Shown: positions 45,759 through 55,688, counted from the first letter of the stretch. The stretch is DNA of 64,000 bases from Pedobacter sp. Leaf194 (GCF_001423945.1 NZ_LMPU01000001.1:927971-991970); one strand, 5' to 3'. Made by a program: numbers and translations. Notes: generated by a model not told the origin, from the sequence alone.

Positions 45759-45786
45759 AGCCCTTCCGGTTTAAACGGAACGGCCT
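45759..45786 (-). terminator. Terminator or attenuator between DUF4295 and ftsY
   Basis: Stem GCC-TTCCG / CGGAA-GGC with AAA/TTT ends, followed on the minus strand by a T-run. It lies 26 bp upstream of the ftsY start; incomplete termination would still let ftsY be read from the ribosomal-protein promoter. Confidence 0.7.
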
Positions 45787-45817
45787 TTAATATCTTTTAA
45801 TATTAAAAAATATTAAC

Positions 45818-45973
45818 CTATTTAGATGCGATAGCATCTTTTACGTGGTCGTTATGTACGATAAGTTCTTTGAATGAATAAGCACCTGTTTTTGGTGATT
45901 TAATCATTGTGATAACTTTCGAATATTCTTTACCTGTACCTGTTTTAAGGGTTGCAACTACTTTCTTTGCCAT
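45818..45973 (-). CDS. DUF4295 family small protein
   Basis: A 51-residue basic protein: MAKKVVATLKTGTGKEYSKV, then ITMIKSPKTGAYSFKE and the end LIVHNDHVKDAIASK. It is the DUF4295 family, found only in Bacteroidota and almost always between rpmG and ftsY, as here (81 bp after rpmG, 84 bp before the ftsY ATG at 45733). The Lys-rich start resembles ribosomal proteins, and a ribosome-associated role is suggested by position only. Confidence 0.88.
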   Translation of the reverse strand: MAKKVVATLKTGTGKEYSKVITMIKSPKTGAYSFKELIVHNDHVKDAIASK

Positions 45974-46054
45974 GTTTTCTAAAAATTTTTATGATTGAAT
46001 TAGTGGATTTAATGATGATTGAATATATACTCAATCATTCAATCTATGATTCAA

Positions 46055-46237
46055 TTATTTTATTTCTTTGTGAACGGTTACTTTTCTCAATACCGGATTG
46101 AATTTTTTCAATTCCAATCTTTCAGTAGTGTTTTTACGGTTTTTGGTAGAAATATATCTAGACATACCCGGCATGCCACTTTCTTTATGTTCAGTACATT
46201 CTAAAATAACCTGAACTCTGTTACCTTTTTTTGCCAT
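46055..46237 (-). CDS. rpmG: 50S ribosomal protein L33
   Basis: 60 residues starting [18 protein letters not shown] and containing [20 protein letters not shown], the conserved core of L33. It is located 44 bp after rpmB, the usual rpmB-rpmG order. There is a single cysteine, so it is the zinc-free form of L33. A duplicate zinc-binding copy elsewhere is possible but not needed. Confidence 0.96.
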   Translation of the reverse strand: MAKKGNRVQVILECTEHKESGMPGMSRYISTKNRKNTTERLELKKFNPVLRKVTVHKEIK

Positions 46238-46281
46238 TTTATTATAAATTGTAAACTGTTAATCTCAACAGTTAATGTTTT

Positions 46282-46515
46282 TTACAAAAATCCTTTTTTT
46301 ACGAAACGGTTAATCGCTTCGCTTATACCCACTTTGTTGATGGTTTTAATCGCCGAAGTAGAAACTTTCAACGTAATCCAACGGTTTTCTTCAGGAATAT
46401 AAAATTTCTGAAGTTGTAGGTTTGGGTAAAATTTGCGTTTGGTTTTAACGTTTGAGTGAGAAACGTTGTTACCTACCATTGCTTTTTTTCCTGTTAAATC
46501 ACAAACTCTTGACAT
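46282..46515 (-). CDS. rpmB: 50S ribosomal protein L28
   Basis: 77 residues starting [21 protein letters not shown] and continuing [15 protein letters not shown], with the basic C-terminus [10 protein letters not shown]. This is the classical L28. It is the first gene of the rpmB-rpmG-DUF4295 unit and its promoter lies in 46516-46608. Confidence 0.96.
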   Translation of the reverse strand: MSRVCDLTGKKAMVGNNVSHSNVKTKRKFYPNLQLQKFYIPEENRWITLKVSTSAIKTINKVGISEAINRFVKKGFL

Positions 46516-46608
46516 GACTTGTAAATATAGTTGTTAATATCGTCCGCTTAATTTTTTTAAGAGTGTGCAAATATCTTAATAATAATTGTAAACGGCAAGA
46601 GAGAGTAG

Positions 46609-47094
46609 CTATTTTTTTAAAATTAAATCAACATTCCATCTCCCTGGTTCTGAAAGCTCAAAATCAATGATTTCTCCCATCACAAAAACCTGCAGGCGCA
46701 GCGGAAATTGTAGTCCGGAAAGCGTGTAAAGCGTAGCTGTTTTGGTTACCGCATCTGCTTTCATATCCGTGTATTTTCCTAAAATAATTCTAACATTACT
46801 AATTGTCGGGTTATCTGCATTACCAAACTGACGAGGACTTTGTACGCCTGTTTGGTTAACGCCGGAACCCGAACTTGTTTTGGCGTAATCAATATTGATG
46901 AATAAAGTTTCGTCTTTTGATTTCTTATTTTTGGTAAAACGAACGTTATCAATGTTTTCACCCTTGCTAAACAGCAGGTATTGATTTGTTTTTTGTAAAG
47001 TATCGGTTCTTAATAATGGGCCATTCACTTTAGAAAAAGCCTGTTGAGTAGTGATTAACAGTAAGGCAGCGAGTATTAATTTGATGGGTTTCAT
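46609..47094 (-). CDS. Secreted protein of unknown function
   Basis: 161 residues with a signal peptide (MKPIKLILAALLLITTQQAFS). The mature part has ENIDNVRFTKNKKSKDETLFINIDYAKT, quoted in pieces: NIDNVRFTKN and TLFINIDYAK, with GNADNPTISNVRIILGK and LSEPGRWNVDLILKK. It looks beta-rich. No family recognised. It is monocistronic, 93 bp upstream of rpmB on the same strand. Confidence 0.65.
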   Translation of the reverse strand: MKPIKLILAALLLITTQQAFSKVNGPLLRTDTLQKTNQYLLFSKGENIDNVRFTKNKKSKDETLFINIDYAKTSSGSGVNQTGVQSPRQFGNADNPTISNVRIILGKYTDMKADAVTKTATLYTLSGLQFPLRLQVFVMGEIIDFELSEPGRWNVDLILKK

Positions 47095-47228
47095 ACTTTA
47101 AAAATAAGATAATATTTAGGTTAAAGCAAATGGAGAAAATTTCCTGGGCAATGTTTTTGATAAACTATCATTGATTAATCCATCAATATTTATATAAATT
47201 AGCAGATATAACAATACATACACGAGCA

Positions 47229-49124
47229 ATGCAAATTACTTCATTCGAACAATACGAACAAGATTATAAGAAAAGCGTAGAAAATCCGGAGCAGTTTTGG
47301 GGCGAGGTTGCCCAAAACTTTCAGTGGCGTAAACCGTGGTTTAAGGTTTTATCATGGAATTTTCAGGATCCTGAAATTAAGTGGTTCGAGGGTGCGAAGT
47401 TAAACATTACGGAAAACTGCCTGGACCGCCACCTCGCTACAAATGGCGATAAGCCGGCAATTATCTGGGAACCAAATAATCCGGAGGAAGAAAGTGTAAC
47501 GCTTACCTACAAAATGCTGCACGAAAGGGTTTGCCGTTTCGCGAATGTTTTGAAGAGAAATGGTGCAAAAAAAGGTGATCGTATTTGTATCTACATGCCT
47601 ATGGTTCCGGAACTGGCCATTGCCGTTTTGGCCTGCGCAAGAATTGGCGCTGTGCATTCCGTAATTTTTGGTGGATTTTCTGCCAAATCTATTGCCGATA
47701 GAATTAATGATTCGCAATGTAAACTAGTCATAACGGCCGATGGAGCTCATCGCGGCAGCAAACAGATTCCATTGAAGGATGTTATTGATGATGCCCTAAT
47801 TGGTTGCCCAACTGTTGAGAAATGTATTGTGCTTACCCATGTTCGCACACCGGTATCAATGCTTAAAGGCAGAGATGTTTGGTGGGAAGATGAGGTTAAG
47901 CATGTTAACGATATTTGCGAGGCCGAAGAAATGGACGCTGAAGATATGCTGTTTATCCTTTATACTTCTGGGTCAACTGGCAAGCCAAAAGGCGTTGTGC
48001 ATACCTGCGGTGGCTATATGGTTTATGCTGGCTATACATTCTCCAACGTGTTTAACTACCAGCCGGGCGAAGTGTATTTTTGCACCGCAGATATCGGTTG
48101 GATTACAGGACATTCGTACATCGTGTACGGGCCGCTTTCGCAAGGTGCAACTTCCGTTCTGTTTGAAGGCATCCCGACTTATCCAAGTCCATCACGTTTC
48201 TGGGACATTGTAGAAAAACATCAGGTAAACACTTTATACACCGCACCAACTGCAATTCGTTCGTTGATGAGTTTTGGCGAAGAACCGTTACACGGAAAAA
48301 ATTTAAGCTCAATCCGTGTTCTGGGCTCGGTTGGCGAACCGATTAATGAAGAAGCGTGGCATTGGTTCGATGAGAAGATTGGGCATGGCAAGGCGCCGAT
48401 TGTTGATACCTGGTGGCAAACGGAAACGGGTGGAATTATGATTTCGCCAATTGCATCAGTTACGCAAACAAAGCCAAGTTTTGCAACGTTGCCACTTCCT
48501 GGTGTCCAGCCAATTTTGGTGGATGAAAACGGTAACGAAATTGAAGGGAATGGCGTAAGTGGAAATCTTTGTATTAAATTTCCCTGGCCAGGCATGTTGC
48601 GCACAACTTATGGCGACCACGAGCGCTGTAAACAAACCTATTTTTCAACCTATGAAAATCTTTATTTTACTGGTGATGGTTGCCTTCGTGATGAAGATGG
48701 GTATTACAGAATTACCGGTCGTGTTGATGACGTCCTGAATGTATCAGGTCATAGAATTGGTACAGCTGAAGTTGAAAATGCCATTAATATGCATGCAGGA
48801 GTAGTAGAGAGTGCGGTTGTCGGTTATCCTCATGATGTTAAAGGGCAGGGTATTTTTGCTTTTGTAATTTATCCGGAAATGCATGGGGAAGCAGAGTTAT
48901 CCAAAAAAGACATTCTGCAAACGGTTACCAGAGTAATAGGCGCAATCGCTAAGCCCGATAAAATTTTATTTGTTTCCGGCCTCCCTAAAACTCGTTCGGG
49001 TAAAATTATGCGAAGGATTTTACGCAAAATTGCCGAGGGCGAAACGACTAATCTCGGCGATACATCCACATTGTTAGACCCAGCGGTTGTGGAAGAAATT
49101 ATCGAAGCCGCTAAGCAAATGTAA
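47229..49124 (+). CDS. acs: Acetyl-CoA synthetase (AMP-forming)
   Basis: Activates acetate to acetyl-CoA through an acetyl-adenylate. 631 residues with the full ANL-superfamily set: FILYTSGSTGKPKGVVHT (P-loop-like A3), WWQTETGGIMISP (A5), YFTGDGCLRDEDGYYRITGR (A7 region) and the end-motif PKTRSGKIMRR, whose Lys is the usual acetylation-controlled residue. The N-terminal WKPW... region (FKVLSWNFQDPEIKWFEGAK) is typical of Acs. The gene stands alone and is closed by the terminator at 49138. Regulation by Lys acetylation is inferred from the motif only. Confidence 0.95.
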   Translation: MQITSFEQYEQDYKKSVENPEQFWGEVAQNFQWRKPWFKVLSWNFQDPEIKWFEGAKLNITENCLDRHLATNGDKPAIIWEPNNPEEESVTLTYKMLHERVCRFANVLKRNGAKKGDRICIYMPMVPELAIAVLACARIGAVHSVIFGGFSAKSIADRINDSQCKLVITADGAHRGSKQIPLKDVIDDALIGCPTVEKCIVLTHVRTPVSMLKGRDVWWEDEVKHVNDICEAEEMDAEDMLFILYTSGSTGKPKGVVHTCGGYMVYAGYTFSNVFNYQPGEVYFCTADIGWITGHSYIVYGPLSQGATSVLFEGIPTYPSPSRFWDIVEKHQVNTLYTAPTAIRSLMSFGEEPLHGKNLSSIRVLGSVGEPINEEAWHWFDEKIGHGKAPIVDTWWQTETGGIMISPIASVTQTKPSFATLPLPGVQPILVDENGNEIEGNGVSGNLCIKFPWPGMLRTTYGDHERCKQTYFSTYENLYFTGDGCLRDEDGYYRITGRVDDVLNVSGHRIGTAEVENAINMHAGVVESAVVGYPHDVKGQGIFAFVIYPEMHGEAELSKKDILQTVTRVIGAIAKPDKILFVSGLPKTRSGKIMRRILRKIAEGETTNLGDTSTLLDPAVVEEIIEAAKQM

Positions 49125-49137
49125 AACCTCTTAAACA

Positions 49138-49176
49138 AAAAAAGCTTCCTGATAAAAAATCAGGAAGCTTTTTTTG
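49138..49176. terminator. Bidirectional terminator between acs and the SusD gene
   Basis: Perfect stem AAAAAAAGCTTCCTGAT / ATCAGGAAGCTTTTTTT with a short A-rich loop and T-runs in both directions, between convergent genes. Confidence 0.92.
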
Positions 49177-49189
49177 TTTCGACGAAATT

Positions 49190-50554
49190 TTAATAACCAG
49201 CGTTCTGAGTTAAATTTTTATTCGCATCCATTTCTCTTTGAGGAATTGGAAAAACCAATACATTGGAGTTCCACGGTATCGAACCAATATTAGTTTGCGT
49301 TCTTTTTGCATCATGCAACGCAAAACCTTCAAATGCAAGTTCTAATTTTCGCTCCGCTAAAATGTTGGCTAAAGTAGCGGTGGTTGTTGTTAACCCAGCT
49401 CTGCTTCTAACAACAGCCAAATCCTGTAAAGGTGTTCTGCCACCAACTGGTGCGGCAGGGGCTAAGCGGACATTTGCTTCAGCTCTGATTAAATACATTT
49501 CTGATAATCTGATTATAGAAACATTTCCATAGGGATTTGCATATTTTGAGGTGTACATATCGCCATCATCATAAAATGCGTTAATTCTATCGTCATTGGC
49601 TGCATAGGTATTGTTAATCCAATCCTGTGATATTACTGCATCACCACGTCCGCCATAGGTTGACGATCCGTAGAATTCGTTATAACCGTTAAAACCTGTA
49701 AGTGTTGTTACCTGCATTGCAAAAACATCTTCTGAGGAATTGACACCCGGAGTTGATCCCATTTCTGGAAATGCATCGATAAATGCCGGTGTAAGTGTAT
49801 AATTTCCTGATGCAATTACCCTGTTTGCCGCTGCCGCTGCTGCTGCATAGTTTCCCATTTGCAGATATACCCTGGCCAACATTCCTGCTGCAGCGTACTT
49901 AGTTGCAAAGAAACCGTTGGTAGCAGGTAACTTTGCTTCTGCATCGGTTAAATCAGCAATTGCCTGGCTGTAAACAGCTGCAACTGAAGCCCGGGTTACA
50001 TAACTGGCATCGGTAACAGTGGTTGTTGGCGTTAATACGATAGGCACCCCGGGATTAGTTGTTGGGCTTCCATCATTGTATGCTTTACCGAAGAGCCTTA
50101 CCAGGTCAAAATAAGCGGCACCTCGTATAAATTTGGCCTCGCCTTCAACTTTATTCTTTTTCGCTGCATCAACTTTACTAATTGCAGCAATAACATTATT
50201 TGCGTCATTAATTGCGGTGTAACCAGCTGCCCAAACATTATCAACAAAAGTATTTGTTTTTAACAGCTGTTTATTGATGGTTTGCGTAAGCTCTTCGTAC
50301 GTTCCATACCATTCAATGGCATTGGTATTGGCTAAGAAATCGGCCATTAGGAACGGCCGGCCTCCATAAAAATTCGAGTTGCCAAGTGCGGAATAGGACC
50401 CAACGAGCGCAACTTCAACATCTTTTGAGGTTAACAAAGCCTGGCTTTGCTCAATGGTGTCAACCGGATCAATATCGAGCGCCTTTTTGCAGGATGATGC
50501 GGCTGCCAAAAGCATCGAGGCAAATAGTAAATTGTATATATATGTTTTTTTCAT
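49190..50554 (-). CDS. SusD/RagB family nutrient-binding outer-membrane lipoprotein
   Basis: 454 residues from MKKTYIYNLLFASMLLAAASSCKKALDIDP, read in parts: signal peptide then lipobox AASSC, so the Cys at about residue 22 is lipidated and the protein is surface-exposed. The longer frame would overlap the SusC stop and is rejected. The SusD architecture is visible in FLANTNAIEWYG, IRGAAYFDLVRLFG (TPR-like helix, typical 'RayyyfdLvrlfG') and the C-terminal RLSEMYLIRAEANVRL and ERKLELAFEGFALHDAKRT. It binds the glycan or other ligand and closes over the SusC partner 16 bp upstream. Confidence 0.93.
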   Translation of the reverse strand: MKKTYIYNLLFASMLLAAASSCKKALDIDPVDTIEQSQALLTSKDVEVALVGSYSALGNSNFYGGRPFLMADFLANTNAIEWYGTYEELTQTINKQLLKTNTFVDNVWAAGYTAINDANNVIAAISKVDAAKKNKVEGEAKFIRGAAYFDLVRLFGKAYNDGSPTTNPGVPIVLTPTTTVTDASYVTRASVAAVYSQAIADLTDAEAKLPATNGFFATKYAAAGMLARVYLQMGNYAAAAAAANRVIASGNYTLTPAFIDAFPEMGSTPGVNSSEDVFAMQVTTLTGFNGYNEFYGSSTYGGRGDAVISQDWINNTYAANDDRINAFYDDGDMYTSKYANPYGNVSIIRLSEMYLIRAEANVRLAPAAPVGGRTPLQDLAVVRSRAGLTTTTATLANILAERKLELAFEGFALHDAKRTQTNIGSIPWNSNVLVFPIPQREMDANKNLTQNAGY

Positions 50555-50570
50555 GATGAATCTCTTTAAA

Positions 50571-53500
50571 TTATAGGCCAATGTTTATACCGAATGATAT
50601 TACTCTGGGTTGCGGAGCGGAGTAAAAATCTACACCCTGATTGATGTTTGTAGATTGATAATCGGCATTCACTTCCGGATCCCAACCTTTGTAACCTGTA
50701 ATTGTTGCTAAATTTTGTGCGGTTGCATAAATTCTAAGTCGGCTTAATCTTAATTTACTTAAAACCTCTGGCGCAAAGTTATAACCAAGCGTTAGCGTTT
50801 TTAAACGAAGGTATTTACCATCTGAGATGTATCTGGTAGAATTACCTGTGCCATTTGCATAAAACAAACGCGGTTCAGGAACCTGAGTGATATCGCCAGG
50901 TGCATTCCAGTACGACATTTGGTCGGCCGTTTGGTTATCATATCCATTAGATGCATTTGCGCTCATATATTGCCCGCCGGCATTAAAAATTTTATTTCCA
51001 CTAACACCTTGTAAGAAAACACCCAAATCGAAGTTTTTGTAAGAGAAGGTATTATTAATTCCGAAAATATATTTCGGATTCGGGTTGCCTGCAAATATCC
51101 TTTGGGCCTGGTTAATGTCGTTTGTTGTTTCCCTGTTTAAATTTCCGTTGCCGTCAGTCGTGTTCTTATAGTAAATGGCATCACCATTAGCCGGATTTAC
51201 ACCTGCGTACTCTGGCAAATAAAATACACCAATCGGCTGACCAGCAATTGCGGCATTAATTTCATTGCTATTTAAAACCTGGCCACCTAAATTGGTAATC
51301 TTGTTATTATTAATTGAGGCTGTTAAGGCAGTTGACCATTTGAAAGCACCGACGAAATTTTCGGTGTTTATGCCAAGCTCGTAACCTGTATTTTTCAGCT
51401 TGCCTAAATTTTGGGTTTTAGTAGAGAAACCTGTGGTTTGTGGAATTGGGACATCCAGCAACAAATCTGAAGTGTTTTTTTGATAGAAGTCGAAAACACC
51501 GGTGATTCTGTTTTTAAGAATACCGAAGTCTAAACCTAAATCCAGCTGTTTGGTTTTTTCCCAGGTTAAATCAGGGTTTGCAATTCTTGTTGGAATCTGA
51601 CCAGCGCTACCACCATATGCGCCCGTTCCGCTAAATAAACCACGAGCCGAATAGTTACCAATCTCGGCATTACCTGTTAAACCATAACTTGCCCGGATTT
51701 TTAATAAACTGATTGATGAACTGCCTTTTAAGAAATCTTCTTCTGATGCAATCCATGCTACTGAACCCGCAGGGAAGTAACCATATTTATGGTTTGCGCC
51801 AAAACGGGACGAACCATCGGCCCTCACGCTAAACCCAACTAAGTAACGATCGTTATATTTGTAATTCGCTCTCAGGAAATAAGACAAGAAGCTAAATGCG
51901 CTTTCGTTGGATGTTGCGGTAACTTTTGTGGCAGCACTACCTAATTTGATGTAAGAATCACTTGGAAAATCCTGACCTTCGAGTGTACTATATTTAGCCG
52001 TAGATTTTTGATAACTGGTACCTAAAACTGCGTCGAATTTGCTTTTCTCACCGAAGTTTGTAGCGTAGCTAAAGAAATTATTTGTATTTGTATTGATAAC
52101 GAAAGTAGAAATGTTCTGGCCATCGCCATTTGCTGTTCCCGTATTTCTGAAAGTTAAAGCACCATAATAACTTTCTTCATTTTGATTTAAGTTATCAATT
52201 GAAAAATCAGTGCTGAACTTTAACCCTTTTGCAATATTAATATTGGCAAATGCCTTAGCAATTGTACGGTAAACGGTGGCCTTGTAGCTTGCGTTTTCAA
52301 TGCCAATAAACGGGTTGTAATAAACAGGAAAATTTGAGGCAGCACCTGGCAAAGTTCCACTTACAAGTCCTGAACGCGGATCGATAAATGGCGTAATTGG
52401 AGAAAGTGCCACGGCTTGTAGCGGGCTGGAAAAGGCGTTATCGTTAGAAAGCCTGTTGTTTATGCTGTTTGAAAAATTAATATTTACACCAACTTCAATG
52501 AAATCAGTTACTTTATTTGTTAAATTTAACCTACCGCTGTAACGTTTGTAGCTATTTCCAACAATAATTCCATCCTGGTCTAAGGCCTGGCCGCCAATGT
52601 AAAATTTAGTTTTTTCATTGCCACCCGTTAAATTCAAATCATATTGCTGCGTTACCGGATTATCCTGAAAAGCAGCTGCTTCCCAATTGGAGTTTACTTT
52701 GTACGTTTGATAATCGTTATTTCCTGCAGAATATCTATTTAATCTGCTCTCAACCAGTGTTGCATAATCTGCTTTTGCATCAGCCAGTGTCGCATAATCA
52801 CCATTTAAGAAATCCTGATTTGCCGCACCATCACCAGCTCGGCGCAAAATTTGCACGTATTGTTGAGCATTCATAAATTCCCGGTGGTTTGATGGAGAAC
52901 TAATACCACCTAAAGCACTAAAATTGATGGTCGTTTTTCCAACTTTACCTTGTTTAGTAGTTATTAAAACTACACCATTAGACGCTCTTGCACCATAAAT
53001 AGCAGAGGCAGATGCATCTTTTAAAATCTCAATAGATTCAATATCATTTGTATTGATATCTGCCAGCGCACTTGTTGGGGCAGAAGTGCTGGAAAAATCA
53101 CCAGATGTAATTGGAATACCATCTACAACATATAAAGGTTCGCTACCGGCCGTTACCGAAGCGGCACCCCTCACACGAACGGTAATACCCTGACCCAACT
53201 TACCGTTTTGAGCAGATATACTTACGCCTGCGGCTTTACCTTGTAAGGCTTGTTCGAAGGTGGTTACAGGTAAATTTTCTAAGTCTTTTGAACTTACAGA
53301 AGATTGTGAACCCTTTAAATCGCGTTTTGATTGTGTTCCGTAACCGACAACAACAACATCCGTTAAGGTTGTATTTTCTTCATCGAGGCTTACATTAGCG
53401 GTTTGGCCGCTTAGCCCAACTTCTTTACTTTTATAGCCAACAAAGCTCACCACAATGGTTTTCGTATTGGCAGGTACCGATAGTTTGTAAAATCCGGCGA

Positions 53501-53669
53501 CATCTGTTTGTGTGCCTGTTGAGGGTGAACCCTTTACAAAAATACTTGCGCCAGGAATTGGCTCTGCATTTTGGCTCGTAACCTTTCCGCTGATTACTTT
53601 GTCTTGCGCAAAGACAAAAGTATACGCACAGAAAAATACGAATAAACTTAATAGTAGTTTTTTCATCAA
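50571..53669 (-). CDS. SusC/RagA family TonB-dependent transporter
   Basis: 1032 residues. A signal peptide (MMKKLLLSLFVFFCAYTFVFAQ) leads to a carboxypeptidase-D-like domain (ISGKVTSQNAEPIPGASIFV), the TonB-box/plug start (TLTDVVVVGYGTQSKRDL), a plug with PLYVVDGIPITSG and IEILKDASASAIYGARASNG, and a long beta-barrel ending ISFGINIGL. It imports oligosaccharides or similar with SusD across the outer membrane using TonB energy. The pair is isolated: no glycosidase, regulator or sigma/anti-sigma gene is adjacent on the same strand, although GH130 lies upstream on the opposite strand. Confidence 0.95.
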   Translation of the reverse strand: MMKKLLLSLFVFFCAYTFVFAQDKVISGKVTSQNAEPIPGASIFVKGSPSTGTQTDVAGFYKLSVPANTKTIVVSFVGYKSKEVGLSGQTANVSLDEENTTLTDVVVVGYGTQSKRDLKGSQSSVSSKDLENLPVTTFEQALQGKAAGVSISAQNGKLGQGITVRVRGAASVTAGSEPLYVVDGIPITSGDFSSTSAPTSALADINTNDIESIEILKDASASAIYGARASNGVVLITTKQGKVGKTTINFSALGGISSPSNHREFMNAQQYVQILRRAGDGAANQDFLNGDYATLADAKADYATLVESRLNRYSAGNNDYQTYKVNSNWEAAAFQDNPVTQQYDLNLTGGNEKTKFYIGGQALDQDGIIVGNSYKRYSGRLNLTNKVTDFIEVGVNINFSNSINNRLSNDNAFSSPLQAVALSPITPFIDPRSGLVSGTLPGAASNFPVYYNPFIGIENASYKATVYRTIAKAFANINIAKGLKFSTDFSIDNLNQNEESYYGALTFRNTGTANGDGQNISTFVINTNTNNFFSYATNFGEKSKFDAVLGTSYQKSTAKYSTLEGQDFPSDSYIKLGSAATKVTATSNESAFSFLSYFLRANYKYNDRYLVGFSVRADGSSRFGANHKYGYFPAGSVAWIASEEDFLKGSSSISLLKIRASYGLTGNAEIGNYSARGLFSGTGAYGGSAGQIPTRIANPDLTWEKTKQLDLGLDFGILKNRITGVFDFYQKNTSDLLLDVPIPQTTGFSTKTQNLGKLKNTGYELGINTENFVGAFKWSTALTASINNNKITNLGGQVLNSNEINAAIAGQPIGVFYLPEYAGVNPANGDAIYYKNTTDGNGNLNRETTNDINQAQRIFAGNPNPKYIFGINNTFSYKNFDLGVFLQGVSGNKIFNAGGQYMSANASNGYDNQTADQMSYWNAPGDITQVPEPRLFYANGTGNSTRYISDGKYLRLKTLTLGYNFAPEVLSKLRLSRLRIYATAQNLATITGYKGWDPEVNADYQSTNINQGVDFYSAPQPRVISFGINIGL

Positions 53670-53867
53670 ATTTGAGGTTTTAGTTAATAAATGTTTGTTT
53701 GTAGGTGTAGATATTATAAATGTAACGAAAATAGTATGAATATTTAATATTAAAAATCCAGTTTTTCTTCAAATAAAAGTATTTAAATCCTTCTGAAACA
53801 ATATGTAACCGTCAAATGTTACTTAGAAACAAAAACAAATATTAAAGGATACAAAACGATAAATAAA

Positions 53868-54053
53868 ATGGATAAATTAGAATTAAAAGGAAAATGGAAT
53901 GAGATTAAAGGCAAAGTTAAACAAGCTTACGGCGATTTAACAGACGATGATTTAGCTCATGAAGATGGTCAGGATGATGAACTGTTAGGCAAACTGCAAC
54001 AGAAAACAGGAAAAGGTCGTGATGAATTGGTAAAATGGATTAATTCTTTATAA
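53868..54053 (+). CDS. CsbD-family stress-related protein
   Basis: 61 residues: [19 protein letters not shown], then [20 protein letters not shown] and [16 protein letters not shown]. This is the small, very hydrophilic CsbD-like domain often induced by general stress. It is soluble and helical; the molecular function is unknown. A terminator is right behind, so it is monocistronic. The upstream GTAAC (53805-53809) and GTTAC (53818-53822) form a small inverted repeat. Confidence 0.92.
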   Translation: MDKLELKGKWNEIKGKVKQAYGDLTDDDLAHEDGQDDELLGKLQQKTGKGRDELVKWINSL

Positions 54054-54073
54054 TATCAAAAAAGAACCACGAG

Positions 54074-54108
54074 AAACAGGCAATCAACATATTTGGTTGC
54101 CTGTTTTC
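54074..54108 (+). terminator. Rho-independent terminator after csbD
   Basis: Stem AACAGGCAA / TTGCCTGTT with a loop of about 14 nt and a short T-run, 20 bp after the csbD stop. Confidence 0.75.
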
Positions 54109-54411
54109 GTTTTGGGCAAATCTTCGTTAATTCATTGTTTTATTTCGTCTTGCAAGTAGCGCTAAATGCCAATTCAGGCTAACCATTGCGCCTAAACTTT
54201 AATTTCTTGTATTTATTCGCGAAGCCTAATGGGAGGTCAGCTTACCAAACTCTTAAGGGCGTAATAGATAAATTTGGCCGAACAATAACTAAAAACGCTG
54301 GTTATTAATTGAAAACATGGACATCGTTTTTTTTGATGGAGAAGTTTTGATAATTTTTTACAGACCATGCCAGTGCAATTCTGGCTATGGAAATCTATTT
54401 TCCCAAATGTT

Positions 54412-55467
54412 ATGACAGATTTTGCACAAAGATTTTCACAAAACCCAATTTTATCTCCAAAAGATTTAGTTCCAAGTCGTCAGGGTTTAGAAATTGCCTG
54501 CCTGTTAAATCCGGGCGTTTTTACCTTTCAAAATAAAACATGGTTGCTGGTTCGCGTTGCCGAAAGGCCTACACAAATAGAAGGCGTAATTTCATTTCCG
54601 GTTTTGAAACATAATGGAATCGAAATTATCGCGATAAATGAAAAAGACCCGGATTTGATTGCAACCGACCCGAGGGTGATTACTTACAAGGGTGCCGATT
54701 ACCTGACTACCCTTTCGCATTTGCGGTTGGTTTGTAGCGACGATGGCATCAATTTTTACCAGCCAGAAGGTTATCCTTTACTTCAGGGTGAGGGTGAAGA
54801 TGAAGCTTTTGGCATCGAAGACTGCAGAGTGGCCTTAATTGATGACGTTTATTACCTGACTTTTACAGCTGTTTCCGGCCATGGTGTAGGTGTAGGCTTG
54901 CGCACCACAAAAGATTGGAAAACATTTGAAAAGCATGGGATGGTAATTCCACCTCATAATAAGGATTGTGCAATTTTTGAAGAGAAGATAAACGGCAAAT
55001 TTTACACACTACACCGGCCGAGTAGTGTGGATTTAGGAGGTAACTACATTTGGCTTGCGGAATCGCCGGATGGAATCCATTGGGGCAATCATAAATGTTT
55101 AATTAAAACCCGAAAGAACAGTTGGGATAGTAAACGCGTTGGCGCCGGGTCAGCACCAATTAAAACAGACAAAGGCTGGCTCGAAATTTACCACGGTGCA
55201 AATAATGAACACCAATATTGCCTGGGCGCATTTTTGATGGACTTGAATGACCCGTCGAAGGTTTTGGCCCAAACTGAAGAGCCTATTATGAAACCGACTG
55301 AGGAATATGAATTATGTGGCTTTTTTGGGCAGGTTGTTTTTACGAATGGCCACGTGATTAAGGGCGACGAATTAACTATTTATTATGGCGCAGCAGACGA
55401 GTTTGTTTGTGGAGCTACCTTTTCAATTCAAAGTATTTTATCTCAACTAAAATATCACCATGTATAA
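54412..55467 (+). CDS. Glycoside hydrolase family 130 beta-mannoside phosphorylase-like protein
   Basis: 351 residues from the ATG at 54412 (MTDFAQRFSQNPILSPKDLV); an ATG 15 codons upstream is possible but that segment is not typical of the family. GH130 five-bladed propeller features are NPGVFTFQNKTWLLVRVAERP near the N-terminus, FGIEDCRVALIDDVYYLTFTA with the conserved Asp acid in the IEDxR region, DSKRVGAGSAPIKTDKGWLEIYHG and YYGAADEFVCGATF. GH130 enzymes phosphorolyse beta-1,4/1,2-mannosides, e.g. 4-O-beta-mannosyl-glucose, or hydrolyse them. There is no signal peptide, so it is cytoplasmic. It is read away from the SusC/SusD pair. Confidence 0.9.
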   Translation: MTDFAQRFSQNPILSPKDLVPSRQGLEIACLLNPGVFTFQNKTWLLVRVAERPTQIEGVISFPVLKHNGIEIIAINEKDPDLIATDPRVITYKGADYLTTLSHLRLVCSDDGINFYQPEGYPLLQGEGEDEAFGIEDCRVALIDDVYYLTFTAVSGHGVGVGLRTTKDWKTFEKHGMVIPPHNKDCAIFEEKINGKFYTLHRPSSVDLGGNYIWLAESPDGIHWGNHKCLIKTRKNSWDSKRVGAGSAPIKTDKGWLEIYHGANNEHQYCLGAFLMDLNDPSKVLAQTEEPIMKPTEEYELCGFFGQVVFTNGHVIKGDELTIYYGAADEFVCGATFSIQSILSQLKYHHV

Positions 55468-55651
55468 AACTCAGTTTGCTGCGGTAAACACGGGCATTAT
55501 TGCCTGCTGAGGTTTTACCCAAATCTCCACATTCACTTATACACAAGCCAAAAGGCGCCCGTTTCACAGTGAGACGGCCCAAAATGGCTCTGTGAATTAT
55601 TTGCAACTGGAATTGTACTAGATATAAAAGGTGTGTCAATCTCTCTAACTA

Positions 55652-55688
55652 AAAAAGGCGATTCCCATTTCTGAGAATCGCCTTTTTA
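55652..55688 (-). terminator. Terminator of the M16 protease gene (possibly bidirectional)
   Basis: Stem AAAAAGGCGATTC / GAATCGCCTTTTT with a loop of about 10 nt; T-runs on both outgoing sides. It lies 18 bp after the protease stop and 185 bp after GH130. Confidence 0.85.

Noticed and set aside
55557..55575. Hairpin CCGTTTCAC-A-GTGAGACGG after GH130
   Set aside because: One-nt loop and no T-run; too small and strained to call a terminator or RNA element.
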